Positions 1 through 9,699 are shown, counted from the stretch's first letter. The stretch is 64,000 nt of DNA from Gottfriedia endophytica (GCF_017814275.1 NZ_JAGIYQ010000003.1:310001-374000), one strand, 5' to 3'. Notes: generated by a model not told the origin, from the letters alone. Numbers and translations are program-made.

Positions 1-704
1 TTGGAGTAATTGGATTTCTTGATGACTATATAAAGGTAGTAAAGAAAAGAAATTTAGGTTTAACATCTAAACAAAAATTTATTTGCCAAGTTATCGTATC
101 AATTATTGTTTTTATTGGAATGAAATTTATTGGTATTTCTACAACAATAACAATTCCTTTAACTCATATTAAGTTTGATTTAGGATTCTTTTATGCCTTA
201 CTAATCGTTTTCATGCTGGTTGGTACGTCAAATGCTACAAACTTAACAGATGGTGTAGATGGTTTATTGTCTGGTACATCTGCAATTGCTTTTGGAGCAT
301 TTGCCGTTCTAGCATTTAATCAAGGGCAACTTGATATAGCAATCTTCTCAATATCAGTTGTGGGTGCTGTATTAGGTTTCTTAGTATTTAATGCCCATCC
401 TGCTAAAGTATTTATGGGAGATACAGGATCATTAGCTTTAGGTGGTGCTCTTGCAGGCATTGCCATTCTAACAAAACTAGAAATATTACTAATAATAATT
501 GGTGGTGTTTATGTATTGGAAACACTTTCTGTTATGATTCAAGTATTTTCTTTTAAGACAACAGGGAAACGTGTATTTAAAATGACCCCTATTCATCATC
601 ACTATGAACTATCAGGATGGTCTGAATGGCGCGTTGTTGTATCGTTTTGGTCTGTCGGTCTATTGCTAGCTTTGTTAGGAATTTATATTGAGGTGTGGAT
701 GTAA
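1..704 (+). CDS. mraY: MraY, phospho-MurNAc-pentapeptide transferase (5' truncated by window edge)
   Basis: Membrane enzyme that transfers phospho-MurNAc-pentapeptide from UDP to undecaprenyl phosphate, giving lipid I. The reading frame is open from base 3 with no start, so the N-terminal third lies outside the window. The visible part begins [17 protein letters not shown], a typical MraY cytoplasmic loop. It then shows [27 protein letters not shown] (magnesium and nucleotide-binding aspartates) and the histidine motif TPIHHHYE, between hydrophobic helices. An internal ATG at 120 is not the start because family-conserved sequence continues upstream. The stop is immediately followed by the murD start, as in an operon. 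Identity is firm from motifs and context. Confidence 0.97.
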   Translation, partial: GVIGFLDDYIKVVKKRNLGLTSKQKFICQVIVSIIVFIGMKFIGISTTITIPLTHIKFDLGFFYALLIVFMLVGTSNATNLTDGVDGLLSGTSAIAFGAFAVLAFNQGQLDIAIFSISVVGAVLGFLVFNAHPAKVFMGDTGSLALGGALAGIAILTKLEILLIIIGGVYVLETLSVMIQVFSFKTTGKRVFKMTPIHHHYELSGWSEWRVVVSFWSVGLLLALLGIYIEVWM

Positions 705-2057
705 GTGAAAAACGTAGAAAATTTTCAGAACAAAAAAGTATTAGTATTAGGAACAGCAAAAAGTGGCTACGCAGCAAGTCATTTATTACATCAGCTTGGA
801 GCAGAAGTTACTGTAAATGATAGATCACCAATTGAACAAAGTGAAATGGCGCAAAAACTTCAAAATGAAGGATTTAAAGTTGTATGTGGTGACCATCCAC
901 TTTCTCTAGTAGAAGAGGATTTATATTGTATTGTTAAAAATCCAGGAATTCCTTACACCAATCCGATTCTAATTGAAGCAATTAAACGTAACATTTCAAT
1001 TTATACTGAGATTGAATTGGCTTACTTAATCAGTGAGGCACCTTTTGTAGGGATTACTGGTTCAAATGGTAAAACAACAACAACAACTCTAGCGTTTTTA
1101 ATGCTTGAGGAAGGGAAGAAAAATCCTTTAATTGCTGGAAATATAGGAACTGTTGCATGTGAGGTAGCTCAAAAGGCTAATCGTGAGAATGTAATTGTAA
1201 CTGAATTATCTTCTTTTCAATTAATGGGAATTGAGACTTTCTGTCCAAAGATTTCTCTTGTTACAAATATTTTTGATGCTCATTTAGATTATCACGGGTC
1301 TAGAGAAGAATATATAAAAGCAAAATCTGCTATTTTTAAGAATCAAACTGTTACTGATTTTGCAATCGTTAATTATAATGATGAAACAGTAATGGGAATG
1401 ATTGCTGATTCTAAAGCTACTATCGTACCATTTTCGTCAACAGAAATAGTAGAAAATGGGGCATACGTTAAAAATAACTCAATCTTCTTTAAGGAAGAAG
1501 AAGTTATTAAACTTGAAAAAGTTGTATTACCTGGGAAACATAACTTAGAAAATATTTTAGGTGCTGTATGTATCGCAAAATTATTAAATGTAAGTAACGA
1601 CGCGATCGAGCAAGTGTTAACTACATTTACAGGAGTAGAGCACCGTTTACAATATGTATGTGAGGTAAATGATCGTAAATTTTATAATGATTCAAAAGCA
1701 ACAAATATATTGGCTACACAAAAAGCGATTTCTTCGTTTACGAAACCAATTATATTAATTGCTGGTGGATTAGACCGAGGAAACGATTTCGATGATTTAA
1801 TTCCATATTTTAATAATGTAAAAACATTAATCACTTATGGTCAAACTTCACAAAAAATTGTTGATTCTGCTCTTAAAACAGGAATGAAAGATTATAAAAC
1901 AGTCGATAATGTAGAGGAAGCTGTAAACGAAGCTTACGCTCTTTCAGAAAGTGGAGATGTAATTCTACTTTCTCCTGCATGTGCAAGTTGGGATCAATTT
2001 AAGACTTTTGAAGAACGTGGTAATAAGTTTATACAAGCTGTGCATAAATTAGTATAG
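705..2057 (+). CDS. murD: MurD, UDP-MurNAc-L-alanine:D-glutamate ligase
   Basis: Cytoplasmic ATP-dependent Mur ligase that adds D-glutamate to UDP-MurNAc-L-Ala. The 450-residue length is normal. The N-terminal Rossmann domain begins [15 protein letters not shown], the ATP loop [16 protein letters not shown] is near residue 118, and the family motifs [19 protein letters not shown] and FYNDSKATN follow in order. The C-terminal ligase domain contains [12 protein letters not shown], typical of MurD. The start is GTG directly after the mraY stop, so the two are probably translationally coupled. A strong hairpin terminator follows, which separates murD from spoVE here. Confidence 0.97.
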   Translation: MKNVENFQNKKVLVLGTAKSGYAASHLLHQLGAEVTVNDRSPIEQSEMAQKLQNEGFKVVCGDHPLSLVEEDLYCIVKNPGIPYTNPILIEAIKRNISIYTEIELAYLISEAPFVGITGSNGKTTTTTLAFLMLEEGKKNPLIAGNIGTVACEVAQKANRENVIVTELSSFQLMGIETFCPKISLVTNIFDAHLDYHGSREEYIKAKSAIFKNQTVTDFAIVNYNDETVMGMIADSKATIVPFSSTEIVENGAYVKNNSIFFKEEEVIKLEKVVLPGKHNLENILGAVCIAKLLNVSNDAIEQVLTTFTGVEHRLQYVCEVNDRKFYNDSKATNILATQKAISSFTKPIILIAGGLDRGNDFDDLIPYFNNVKTLITYGQTSQKIVDSALKTGMKDYKTVDNVEEAVNEAYALSESGDVILLSPACASWDQFKTFEERGNKFIQAVHKLV

Positions 2058-2063
2058 GGATTT

Positions 2064-2098
2064 AAAAATCAGATAGAACGATAGTCTATCTGATTTTT
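2064..2098 (+). terminator. Rho-independent terminator after murD
   Basis: A perfect 13-bp stem (AAAAATCAGATAG pairing with CTATCTGATTTTT) with a 9-nt loop, ending in a T-rich arm, begins 7 bases after the murD stop. It should end the mraY-murD transcript. Confidence 0.85.
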
Positions 2099-2178
2099 AT
2101 TTAGAGAAATGTTTTTATTTTTTAGAACAATATGCTTACATACTCAGATTTACTTATTTCTCGAATTTTTTAGATTTT

Positions 2179-2208
2179 CTGAGCTAATCAAGTTCATTCC
2201 GCATTTTT
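2179..2208 (+). repeat. Truncated 3' end of a family A repeat
   Basis: The segment GAGCTAATCAAGTTCATTCC and the following GCATTT match the 3' end of complete family A copies such as the one ending near 10409 (AGAGCTAAGCGAGTTCATTCC region). No 5' half is visible. It directly precedes a complete copy, so this locus once held at least two in tandem. Confidence 0.6.
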
Positions 2209-2210
2209 TA

Positions 2211-2334
2211 TTGTCTAGCTGCAGCGTCCATCTCCTCGGTCATTTCACCTTTACAAGTTGAAGCAAAAAAGCATGCTTCACTTGTAAAGGCTCCAATGCC
2301 TGTCGGAGATAAGCAGGACGCTTCCGCATTTCTT
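2211..2334 (+). repeat. Family A structured repeat, copy A1
   Basis: Starts with the family motif TGTCTAGCT and ends with TCCGCATTTC. Three nested stems are visible: outer AGCGTCC/GGACGCT, middle ATCTCC/GGAGAT and inner TTTACAAG/CTTGTAAA. The conserved unpaired segments TCGGTCATTTCAC and GCTCCAATGCCTGTC lie between them. It ends about 20 bases upstream of the spoVE start, so it forms most of the spoVE leader. Confidence 0.85.
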
Positions 2335-2355
2335 GAGAGAGTAGAGGTGTTATTT

Positions 2356-3456
2356 GTGCCAACTAAAAAGAATAGTCCTGATTTGATTCTTGTACTTGTT
2401 ACGCTTGGATTGTTGACGATTGGGATGATTATGGTTTATAGTGCTAGCGCAGTTTGGGCATCGTATAAGTTTCATGATTCATTCTTTTTTGCGAAAAGGC
2501 AATTATTGTTTGCTGGAGTTGGATTGGTTGGGATGGCAATTGTTTCAAACATTGATTATTGGTTTTTTCGGACACATGCCAAAAAAATCTTACTACTTTG
2601 TTTTGTATTGCTTTTATTAGTATTAGTACCAGGAGTTGGTTTAGTACGTGGAGGGGCTAGATCATGGATTGGAATTGGGGCATTTTCTATTCAACCTTCA
2701 GAATTTATGAAACTTGGAATGATGGTGTTTTTATCAAAATATTTATCTGAAAATCAAAAAAATATCATTTCTTTTAAAAAGGGACTTGTACCAACATTAG
2801 GCCTTGTTTTCTTAGCATTTGGATTAATTATGCTTCAGCCTGATTTAGGAACAGGGACAGTAATGGTAGGGACTTGTGTAATCATCATATTTGTAGCAGG
2901 TGCAAGAATTTCGCATTTCATCGGCCTAGGTTTATTTGGGGTTGCTGGATTTGTTGCCCTTATTGCTTCAGCACCTTATCGGATTAAAAGGATTACCTCG
3001 TTTTTAGATCCTTGGTCAGATCCATTAGGTACAGGTTTCCAAATCATTCAATCTCTTTATGCAATCGGACCTGGTGGCTTATTTGGCTTAGGTTTAGGAC
3101 AAAGTAGACAAAAATTTATGTATTTACCAGAACCTCAAACAGATTTCATTTTTGCTATTCTTTCAGAAGAATTAGGTTTTATTGGCGGTTCATTAGTATT
3201 ATTACTTTTTTCATTACTACTATGGAGAGGAATTCGGATTGCACTAGGGGCTCCAGATCTATTCGGATCTTTTCTAGCTGTAGGAATCGTTTCGATGATT
3301 GCAATTCAAGTCATGATTAACATCGGTGTAGTAATTGGTTTAATGCCTGTTACAGGGATAACACTTCCATTATTAAGTTATGGAGGATCTTCTTTAACAT
3401 TGATGTTATTGGCAATAGGGGTTTTACTAAATATCAGTAAACATGCTCGTAACTAA
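2356..3456 (+). CDS. spoVE: SpoVE, sporulation SEDS-family glycosyltransferase (FtsW/RodA family)
   Basis: Polytopic membrane protein of the SEDS family, which polymerises lipid II with a class B penicillin-binding partner. SpoVE acts in spore cortex synthesis. The protein shows the family signatures MVYSASAVWASYKF, ARSWIGIGAFSIQPSEF, QPDLGTGTV, YLPEPQTDFIFAILSEE and GLMPVTGITLPLLSYGGSS, spread over about ten hydrophobic segments. The position between murD and murG is that of spoVE in B. subtilis, and the 366-residue length matches. I chose GTG 2356, preceded by GTAGAGGTG. An in-frame ATG at 2296 lies inside a dispersed repeat and would add 20 residues foreign to the family. FtsW-type activity in vegetative division cannot be excluded. 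Confidence 0.93.
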   Translation: MPTKKNSPDLILVLVTLGLLTIGMIMVYSASAVWASYKFHDSFFFAKRQLLFAGVGLVGMAIVSNIDYWFFRTHAKKILLLCFVLLLLVLVPGVGLVRGGARSWIGIGAFSIQPSEFMKLGMMVFLSKYLSENQKNIISFKKGLVPTLGLVFLAFGLIMLQPDLGTGTVMVGTCVIIIFVAGARISHFIGLGLFGVAGFVALIASAPYRIKRITSFLDPWSDPLGTGFQIIQSLYAIGPGGLFGLGLGQSRQKFMYLPEPQTDFIFAILSEELGFIGGSLVLLLFSLLLWRGIRIALGAPDLFGSFLAVGIVSMIAIQVMINIGVVIGLMPVTGITLPLLSYGGSSLTLMLLAIGVLLNISKHARN

Positions 3457-3486
3457 ACCTTGTTTTTGACAAGGTTTTATTTTTTT
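3455..3486 (+). terminator. Terminator after spoVE
   Basis: Stem AAACCTTG/CAAGGTTT with a 7-nt loop, overlapping the spoVE stop codon and followed by a run of T. A good intrinsic terminator. Confidence 0.8.
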
Positions 3487-3714
3487 TCCTAAAATTCACA
3501 TGTCTGAACTTACGTTGGATTATCTAGTTTTGTTGACTAGCTTATAGGTTATTTCGCAAATAATAAAAAGGGGTTCTACACACTTGCTTTATTTTATTGC
3601 TCCATTGTCTGTGAAAATTAAACGAGTATTCTTCCCATATCTTTTTTATACTGGGGATTTTTCTTAAGGAGTGTTGTATTTTAAAAGGTTTTATTAAAAC
3701 AACTATGGATTAAA

Positions 3715-3846
3715 AAGTTGAATGGAACGGAAGGTGCGAGACTCCTGTGGGAGCAGCGGGACAGGTGAGACCCCGCAGGAGCGATAGCGACGAGGAGGCT
3801 CACCGCCCGCCCCACGGAAAGCGAGCAACCTGGAGTGGAAATCAAC
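3715..3846 (+). repeat. Family B structured repeat, copy B1
   Basis: GC-rich island in the AT-rich spoVE-murG gap (3457-3983), which has no gene. It begins AAGTTGAATGGAACGG and ends CTGGAGTGGAAATCAACT, which pair as terminal inverted repeats. Inside, CTCCTGTGGG pairs with CCCGCAGGAG and GGTGAG with CTCACC. Almost identical to copy B5 near 49.2 kb. Weakly conserved flanks (AACAAC and ACAGCCTTT to about 3894) suggest the full unit is longer. Confidence 0.85.
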
Positions 3847-3924
3847 TAATCACATTGCTAAATGGTAACAACTTTTAAAAAACAGCCTTTATTATTAAAG
3901 AAACCATAAGTGAATCAATTTACA

Positions 3925-3933
3925 TGTTATAAT
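3925..3933 (+). promoter_or_regulatory. Extended -10 promoter candidate for murG
   Basis: TGTTATAAT is a perfect extended -10 (TGnTATAAT) about 50 bases before the murG start, just after repeat B1 and its flank. No good -35 is seen, which extended -10 promoters tolerate. It would drive murG separately from spoVE. Confidence 0.55.
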
Positions 3934-3983
3934 AATGTGTAAAATTTTTTTAAATGATTTGTGGATTTTTTAGGAGGAACAAA

Positions 3984-5075
3984 ATGAAAATTTTAGTTAG
4001 CGGAGGCGGTACTGGAGGTCATATCTATCCAGCGCTCGCATTAATAAATGAATTAAAAAAACAAGATCCTACAGTTGAATGTTTATATGTTGGTACTGAG
4101 AGTGGCTTAGAGAAGGGGATTGTTTCTAAAAATGGCATTCCGTTTAAATCAATTGTCATTACAGGATTTAAACGTAGTATATCGATTGATAATTTTAAAA
4201 CGATTTATCGCTTTTTAAAGGGTGTAACCGATAGTAAAAAAATCATTAAAGAATTTAAACCAGATGTAGTTGTAGGTACTGGAGGATACGTATGTGGTCC
4301 TGTTGTTTATGCTGCTGCAAAATTAGGTATTCCAACAGTTATTCATGAACAAAATAGTATACCTGGTTTAACAAATAAATTTTTAAATCGATATGTGACA
4401 AAAGTTGCAATCTGCTTTGAAGATGTTGCAAATTACTTTAATCAAGAGAAGATAGTTTTTACTGGAAACCCTAGAGCATCTGAAGTGATAGGTACGAATA
4501 ATTCTGATGTATTAGAAAGTATTGGTCTAAAAAAAGGAAAGAAAACTGTATTAATTGTTGGGGGTTCTAGAGGAGCTCGTCCAATTCATGAAGCATTTCT
4601 TGAAAATATTGATAAAATAGGAGAAAAAACATATCAATTTATTTATGTAACTGGTGAAGTTCATTATGAATCAGTTATCGAAAAAATAAATTTAGCTGGA
4701 AATCCTGAGAATGTTGTAATTAAACCATTTTTACATAATATGCCTGAAATATTAAGAGAAGTTGATTTAGTTGTTTCTAGAGCAGGTGCTACAACCCTAG
4801 CTGAATTAACTGCTCTTGGTAAACCAAGTATATTAATTCCAAGTCCGTATGTAACAAATAATCATCAAGAGGTAAATGCACGATCATTAGAAAAAAATGG
4901 TGCAGCAATTGTTATTTTAGAAAAGGAATTTAATGGTAAAAAATTTATAAAACAATTAGAAGATGTTTTACTGTATCCGTTAAAAATAGAAGATATGCAG
5001 AAAGCGGCATTAAAAATGGGTGTACCAGATGCAGCGAAACGATTAGCTGATGTTCTTGAACAAATAAGAAAATAA
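3984..5075 (+). CDS. murG: MurG, UDP-GlcNAc:undecaprenyl-PP-MurNAc-pentapeptide transferase
   Basis: Peripheral membrane GT28 glycosyltransferase that converts lipid I to lipid II. The N-terminal glycine loop [18 protein letters not shown], the acceptor-side [16 protein letters not shown] and [15 protein letters not shown], the second loop [16 protein letters not shown], and the donor-site [11 protein letters not shown] with [12 protein letters not shown] are all present in order. ATG 3984 follows AGGAGGAAC with good spacing and gives 363 residues, the usual length. An upstream in-frame ATG at 3954 overlaps that ribosome binding site and is rejected. Confidence 0.97.
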   Translation: MKILVSGGGTGGHIYPALALINELKKQDPTVECLYVGTESGLEKGIVSKNGIPFKSIVITGFKRSISIDNFKTIYRFLKGVTDSKKIIKEFKPDVVVGTGGYVCGPVVYAAAKLGIPTVIHEQNSIPGLTNKFLNRYVTKVAICFEDVANYFNQEKIVFTGNPRASEVIGTNNSDVLESIGLKKGKKTVLIVGGSRGARPIHEAFLENIDKIGEKTYQFIYVTGEVHYESVIEKINLAGNPENVVIKPFLHNMPEILREVDLVVSRAGATTLAELTALGKPSILIPSPYVTNNHQEVNARSLEKNGAAIVILEKEFNGKKFIKQLEDVLLYPLKIEDMQKAALKMGVPDAAKRLADVLEQIRK

Positions 5076-5094
5076 ACCTTGCACGAACAAGGTT
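5075..5094 (+). terminator. Weak hairpin after murG
   Basis: Stem AACCTTG/CAAGGTT with a 6-nt loop right at the murG stop. The following bases are ATAAATAGA rather than a T run, so this may be a processing or weak pausing site rather than a full terminator before murB. Confidence 0.4.
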
Positions 5095-5141
5095 ATAAAT
5101 AGATAAATTACTTATAAAGAAGTTTCATAAGAGAGGAGGAG

Positions 5142-6074
5142 ATGGACCTGAGTTCATTAATTGTAAAGTTAAAAGAACTTTTACCAAATTCTTCAATATA
5201 TGCAAACGAGCCACTAGCTAACCATACAACAATGAGAATAGGTGGACCTGCAGAAGTGCTTGTTATTCCAAATTCAACCCAAGACATCCAAAACACAATA
5301 GATTTTGCAATAAATGAAGGAATAAATTGGACAGTAATCGGAAGAGGATCTAATTTACTAGTTTCAGATGAGGGAATCGAAGGGATTGTCATTAAACTGA
5401 GTGATTGTTTAGACCATCTACAAGTGGAAGGATCAAAAGTGATAGTAGGTGCAGGCTATTCACTGATAAAACTTGCAACATTATTGAGTCGAAAAGGCCT
5501 TTCTGGATTAGAATTTGCAAGCGGTATTCCTGGAAGTGTTGGCGGTGCTGTGTTTATGAATGCTGGTGCACATCGTTCAGATATTTCCGAAGTCCTTAAT
5601 AGAGCACATATTTTATTTGAGGACGGAAAAATTGAGTGGTTAACAAACGAAGAAATGAACTTCACATACCGGACATCAATCCTTCAAAAAAAGAGACCTG
5701 GCATTGTTCTTGAGGCAGAATTTCAATTAGTGCCTGGTAGGCGTGAAGAAGTAGTTTCAATTATGCAGAAAAATAAAGATTATCGAAAAGAAACTCAGCC
5801 CTGGAATTTTCCGTGTGCCGGTAGTGTTTTTCGTAATCCTTTACCTAATTTCGCAGGGAATTTAATTGAAAGAGCGAATTTAAAAGGCTATCAGATTGGG
5901 GGAGCAAAAGTTTCCGAAATGCACGGGAATTTTATTGTGAATGCTGGAAATGCTTCATCAAAGGATGTTTTACAGTTAATAAAATACATCCAAGATATTA
6001 TTTTAGAAAAATTTAATGTTAAATTACAAACAGAGATTGAAATTATAGGTAAATTTCTCAAGAACTCTCAATAA
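5142..6074 (+). CDS. murB: MurB, UDP-N-acetylenolpyruvoylglucosamine reductase
   Basis: FAD-dependent reductase that forms UDP-MurNAc. FAD-binding motifs are clear: [58 protein letters not shown] and the C-terminal CAGSVFRNP with [19 protein letters not shown]. The 310-residue length is right for the short MurB type. The ATG at 5142 sits very close to a strong GAGAGGAGG, leaving only 2 bases after GGAGG; pairing through AGAGG restores about 5. No other in-frame ATG/GTG/TTG is better. The start is slightly uncertain; the identity is not. Confidence 0.96.
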   Translation: MDLSSLIVKLKELLPNSSIYANEPLANHTTMRIGGPAEVLVIPNSTQDIQNTIDFAINEGINWTVIGRGSNLLVSDEGIEGIVIKLSDCLDHLQVEGSKVIVGAGYSLIKLATLLSRKGLSGLEFASGIPGSVGGAVFMNAGAHRSDISEVLNRAHILFEDGKIEWLTNEEMNFTYRTSILQKKRPGIVLEAEFQLVPGRREEVVSIMQKNKDYRKETQPWNFPCAGSVFRNPLPNFAGNLIERANLKGYQIGGAKVSEMHGNFIVNAGNASSKDVLQLIKYIQDIILEKFNVKLQTEIEIIGKFLKNSQ

Positions 6075-6087
6075 TTTACAATATATA

Positions 6088-6096
6088 TGCTATAAT
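6088..6096 (+). promoter_or_regulatory. Extended -10 promoter candidate before divIB
   Basis: ATGCTATAAT contains TGnTATAAT 14 bases after the murB stop. A terminator-like hairpin follows only about 26 bases downstream, so initiation here would give a very short transcript unless read-through occurs. Confidence 0.45.
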
Positions 6097-6121
6097 TTGG
6101 ATAGCGGAACGAAGTCTTTTT

Positions 6122-6153
6122 AGAACGGCTGAATCATGCTGTTCTATTTTTTT
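6122..6153 (+). terminator. Terminator or attenuator between murB and divIB
   Basis: Stem AGAACGGC/GCTGTTCT (one G-U pair) with an 8-nt loop, followed by A and seven T. It can end the murB transcript and would also attenuate transcripts from the extended -10 at 6091. Confidence 0.75.
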
Positions 6154-6226
6154 AACTTCATTTTGATAATTTTTCACATGTAAGGTACTTAACTGCTAGT
6201 TTGTTAAATTCTTTGGAGGAATAGAA

Positions 6227-6988
6227 ATGCAAAAAAATAAGATTATTAACTTAGAAGACAGAGTACCTGTATTACGAGAGAAAAGAAGAAAGAGAGCAAA
6301 TTTTAGACTTCTAATCTATGTAGCCATCTTTTTTGCTTTACTATTACTGGTAATTTATTTTCAAACTTCAATTAGTCATGTAGGTAAGTATGAAATTTAT
6401 GGAAATGAGTTACTTTCAGATAAAGAAATCCTAAAATTAGCCGATTTAAACAAAAAGGAAAGTTTTTTTACGTTATCTTCAAAAAATGTGGAACAGAAAT
6501 TAGAAAACAAGAAAATTGTTGAAAAAGCAGTTGTGAATAAGATATTTCCTAATACAATAAAGATTACAGTTAAGGAATTTCCTGTAATAGGACAAACTAA
6601 GATTGATAATGATACATATGCACTATTAGCTAACGGATATCTGACTAAAGATATTCAAAATGATAATAAATTAGATGTTCCTATTTTTACTAACTGGGAA
6701 CAAGGTGATGAGTTACAAGAAATGGCTTCAGAGTTAACTAAACTACCTAATAGTATATTTCACTCTATTTCTGAAATTGTGTATTCACCAACCCAAGCAG
6801 ATTCAATGCATATTACACTTTATACGAATGAAGGATATGAGGTGCTAACTTCAATAAGACAATTTGCAGATCATATGTCTAATTATCCTTCAATTATTAA
6901 GGATATTCCTCAAGGTAAAAAAGGGATTATTCATCTTGAAGTAGGTGCGTATTTTGCACCATTTGGAGATAATCAAACGAAACAATAA
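6227..6988 (+). CDS. divIB: DivIB (FtsQ-type), divisome POTRA protein
   Basis: Bitopic division protein that joins FtsL and DivIC in the septal complex. A short basic cytoplasmic N-terminus (REKRRKRANFR) precedes one membrane helix at about residues 26-44. The POTRA domain follows, beginning VGKYEIYGNELLSDKEILKLA and ending NTIKITVKEFPVIG, then a beta domain to residue 253. GGAGGAATAG precedes the ATG. The length is typical for DivIB. In B. subtilis ylxW, ylxX and sbp lie between divIB and ftsA; here the 236-base gap to ftsA has none of them. Confidence 0.93.
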   Translation: MQKNKIINLEDRVPVLREKRRKRANFRLLIYVAIFFALLLLVIYFQTSISHVGKYEIYGNELLSDKEILKLADLNKKESFFTLSSKNVEQKLENKKIVEKAVVNKIFPNTIKITVKEFPVIGQTKIDNDTYALLANGYLTKDIQNDNKLDVPIFTNWEQGDELQEMASELTKLPNSIFHSISEIVYSPTQADSMHITLYTNEGYEVLTSIRQFADHMSNYPSIIKDIPQGKKGIIHLEVGAYFAPFGDNQTKQ

Positions 6989-7122
6989 GATAGTAAATTT
7001 TTCCTAATCAAACAGTAATTTCGAGACTTTCCTATATTTTCATCATAGTGTAGACTTATATATGTGAAAATAATGTCCAATCTAAATTTTTTTTAAATAT
7101 TTAATAAAAATTAGCTTAAAAA

Positions 7123-7151
7123 AAAGGGAAATAAGTAAATGTGTTGAATAA
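7123..7151 (+). promoter_or_regulatory. SigH-like promoter candidate upstream of ftsA
   Basis: AAAGGGAAA and GTTGAATAA, 11 bases apart, resemble the SigH consensus (RnAGGAwWW, then RnnGAATww). SigH-driven transcription of ftsAZ at sporulation onset is established in B. subtilis. An overlapping TATAAT at 7158 could serve SigA. The call rests on sequence resemblance only. Confidence 0.45.
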
Positions 7152-7224
7152 TGTTCTTATAATATGAAGTATAAGAGACATTTGTTGTTCAATGAAAGAC
7201 TATAACAGAAAAGGAGGTGCCATC

Positions 7225-8511
7225 ATGAACAGCAATGAAATATATGTGAGTCTTGATGTAGGGACTTCATCGATTAAAGTAATTATTGGTGAACTAGTTA
7301 ATGACACACTAAATATTATCGGTGTAGGTAATGTTAAATCTTCAGGATTAAAACGTGGATCAATTGTTGACATAGATGAAACGGTCAAATCGATAAAAAA
7401 AGCCATCGATCAAGCTGAGAGAATGGTAGGTATTCATATTGATAAAGTAATAGTCGGTGTGAGTGCAAATCAAATACAGCTAATTGGTACGAATGGTGTC
7501 GTTGCAGTTTCAAAAGAAAACAAAGAAATAAATAATGAAGACGTGCTTCGTGTAATGGAACAAGCTCAAGTGATTTCGATTCCGCCAGAAAGAGAAATTA
7601 TTGATGTAGTTCCTCATGAGTACATTGTTGATGGCCTCTCTGAAGTAAAAGATCCAAGAGGTATGATAGGTGTTCGATTGGAGATGGAGGGAACTCTGAT
7701 CACTGGTTCTAGAACACTTGTACATAATATTTTACGATGTGTTGAACGAGCTGGACTGGAAGTAACAGATATCTGTTTACAACCTATGGCTGCTAGTTCA
7801 ATCGCTCTATCTCAAGATGAAAAAAACTTGGGAGTTGTTCTTGTTGATATTGGTGGCGGGTCAACAACAATAGCAGTTTTTAGAGAAGGTGTTTTAACTG
7901 CTACTTCAGTTCTACCTGTAGGTGGAGAACACGTAACAAAAGATTTATCAATCGGTTTAAAGACTTCAACAGAAGATGCAGAAAAAATTAAAGTTAAATT
8001 TGGTCATGCGTTTTACGATAGTGCATTGACAGATGAGGTTCTGAGTGTTCCAATTATGGGAAGCGATCAGCACCAACAATATAGTCAAAAAGAAGTTGCA
8101 GATATTATCGAAGCCAGACTAGAAGAAATTTTTGATATGATACAAAATGAATTAGTACGAATGAGGGGCACAAATTTACCAGGCGGATTTGTTTTAACTG
8201 GTGGAACTGTTTCAATGACAGGTGTGCTAGAATTAGCTCAAAGGGTGTTTAAAAATAATGTTCGAATCGCAACTCCTGATTACATTGGGGTACGTGAACC
8301 TCAATATACTTCAGGTGTGGGATTAATCAAATATGCTTTTTATAAATCAAAAATGCGTGGGAAAAAACTTGGCTCGAATTTAACGGTTGAAGCGACAGAA
8401 CGCAAACCCGTAGTAGTTCCTAATTCAAATTCTAAACCAAAACCAAAGCAGCAAGAAGAAGAACGTGTAATGAGTAAAGTGAAAAGCATTTTTAAATATT
8501 TATGGGATTAA
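7225..8511 (+). CDS. ftsA: FtsA, actin-like divisome protein
   Basis: Actin-fold ATPase that tethers FtsZ to the membrane. The phosphate-1 loop VSLDVGTSSIKVIIGE, the SHS2/1C domain, the phosphate-2 region VVLVDIGGGSTTIAVF and the adenosine loop GGFVLTGGTVSMTGV are all visible. The C-terminus is a linker rich in Lys, Pro and Gln ending in an amphipathic tail, MSKVKSIFKYLWD, the membrane-targeting helix. ATG 7225 follows AAGGAGGTG; an in-frame upstream ATG at 7192 would overlap that site. 428 residues, normal. Pairs with ftsZ 36 bases downstream. Confidence 0.97.
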   Translation: MNSNEIYVSLDVGTSSIKVIIGELVNDTLNIIGVGNVKSSGLKRGSIVDIDETVKSIKKAIDQAERMVGIHIDKVIVGVSANQIQLIGTNGVVAVSKENKEINNEDVLRVMEQAQVISIPPEREIIDVVPHEYIVDGLSEVKDPRGMIGVRLEMEGTLITGSRTLVHNILRCVERAGLEVTDICLQPMAASSIALSQDEKNLGVVLVDIGGGSTTIAVFREGVLTATSVLPVGGEHVTKDLSIGLKTSTEDAEKIKVKFGHAFYDSALTDEVLSVPIMGSDQHQQYSQKEVADIIEARLEEIFDMIQNELVRMRGTNLPGGFVLTGGTVSMTGVLELAQRVFKNNVRIATPDYIGVREPQYTSGVGLIKYAFYKSKMRGKKLGSNLTVEATERKPVVVPNSNSKPKPKQQEEERVMSKVKSIFKYLWD

Positions 8512-8547
8512 ATTTGAGACGAATTTGAAATAGTAGGAGGTTCAATA

Positions 8548-9684
8548 ATGTTAGATTTTGATACAAACTTAGATGCATTAGCAAAAATAAAAGTTATTGG
8601 CGTAGGTGGCGGCGGTAATAACGCAGTAAACCGTATGATCGAGCACGGTGTTCAAGGGGTAGATTTTATTGCAGTAAATACTGATGCACAGGCTCTAAAT
8701 CTATCTAAAGCAGAAATTAAAATGCAAATTGGTGGTAAGCTTACTCGTGGATTAGGTGCAGGTGCAAATCCAGAGGTAGGTAAAAAAGCTGCTGAAGAAA
8801 GCAAAGAACAATTACAAGAAGCTCTAAAGGGCGCTGATATGGTATTCGTTACTGCAGGTATGGGTGGCGGAACTGGTACAGGTGCGGCTCCGGTAATTGC
8901 TCAAGTTGCGAAAGAACTTGGTGCTTTAACAGTAGGTGTTGTAACAAGACCGTTTACATTTGAAGGTAGAAAACGTTCTACACAAGCTGCAACTGGTATT
9001 GCAGCAATGAAAGAAAGTGTTGATACATTAATCGTTATTCCAAATGATCGCTTATTAGAAATTGTTGATCGTAATACACCAATGCTTGAAGCATTCCGTG
9101 AAGCTGATAACGTGCTTCGACAAGGGGTTCAAGGTATCTCAGACTTAATCGCTGTACCTGGTTTGATTAACCTTGACTTTGCTGACGTAAAAACAATTAT
9201 GTCTAACAAAGGTTCTGCGTTAATGGGAATTGGCGTAGCCTCTGGTGAAAGCCGTGCTGCTGAAGCAGCCAAGAAAGCTATTTCAAGTCCATTACTTGAA
9301 ACATCTATTAATGGTGCACAAGGTGTACTTATGAATATCACTGGTGGAACGAATTTAAGTCTTTATGAGGTACAAGAAGCGGCTGATATCGTTTCAACTG
9401 CTTGTGATGCTGAAGTAAACATGATTTTTGGTTCAGTGATTAATGAAAGCTTAAAAGATGAAATTATTGTCACTGTAATCGCAACAGGTTTTGAAGGGGT
9501 TCCTGCTATTTCTCCAAAACCATTAGTTAGACCGTCTGTGTCATCTTCTTCATCTTCGGCTCCAATTAAACGTGAACAAGTAGTAACACGTGAAGAAGTA
9601 CCGGTTGTTGAACCAACTAAAAACGTTACGAACTTAGATGATTTAGATATTCCAGCTTTTTTAAGAAATCGTAAAAAAAGATAA
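8548..9684 (+). CDS. ftsZ: FtsZ, tubulin-like division GTPase
   Basis: Forms the cytokinetic Z ring. The GTP-binding N-terminus has [15 protein letters not shown], and the tubulin signature [10 protein letters not shown] is near residue 107. The T7-loop region [11 protein letters not shown] lies near residue 208. A Ser/Pro-rich linker leads to the conserved C-terminal peptide [13 protein letters not shown], which binds FtsA and SepF. AGGAGG precedes the ATG at good spacing. 378 residues, as in Bacillus. A strong terminator follows. SepF and DivIVA, which act with it, are encoded about 7-9 kb downstream. Confidence 0.98.
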   Translation: MLDFDTNLDALAKIKVIGVGGGGNNAVNRMIEHGVQGVDFIAVNTDAQALNLSKAEIKMQIGGKLTRGLGAGANPEVGKKAAEESKEQLQEALKGADMVFVTAGMGGGTGTGAAPVIAQVAKELGALTVGVVTRPFTFEGRKRSTQAATGIAAMKESVDTLIVIPNDRLLEIVDRNTPMLEAFREADNVLRQGVQGISDLIAVPGLINLDFADVKTIMSNKGSALMGIGVASGESRAAEAAKKAISSPLLETSINGAQGVLMNITGGTNLSLYEVQEAADIVSTACDAEVNMIFGSVINESLKDEIIVTVIATGFEGVPAISPKPLVRPSVSSSSSSAPIKREQVVTREEVPVVEPTKNVTNLDDLDIPAFLRNRKKR

Positions 9685-9699
9685 TTAATTAAAAGTAAG

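Noticed and set aside
2100-2200. SigE promoter for spoVE upstream of repeat A1
   Set aside because: CATACT is present near 2139 but no convincing SigE -35 element is at the right distance.
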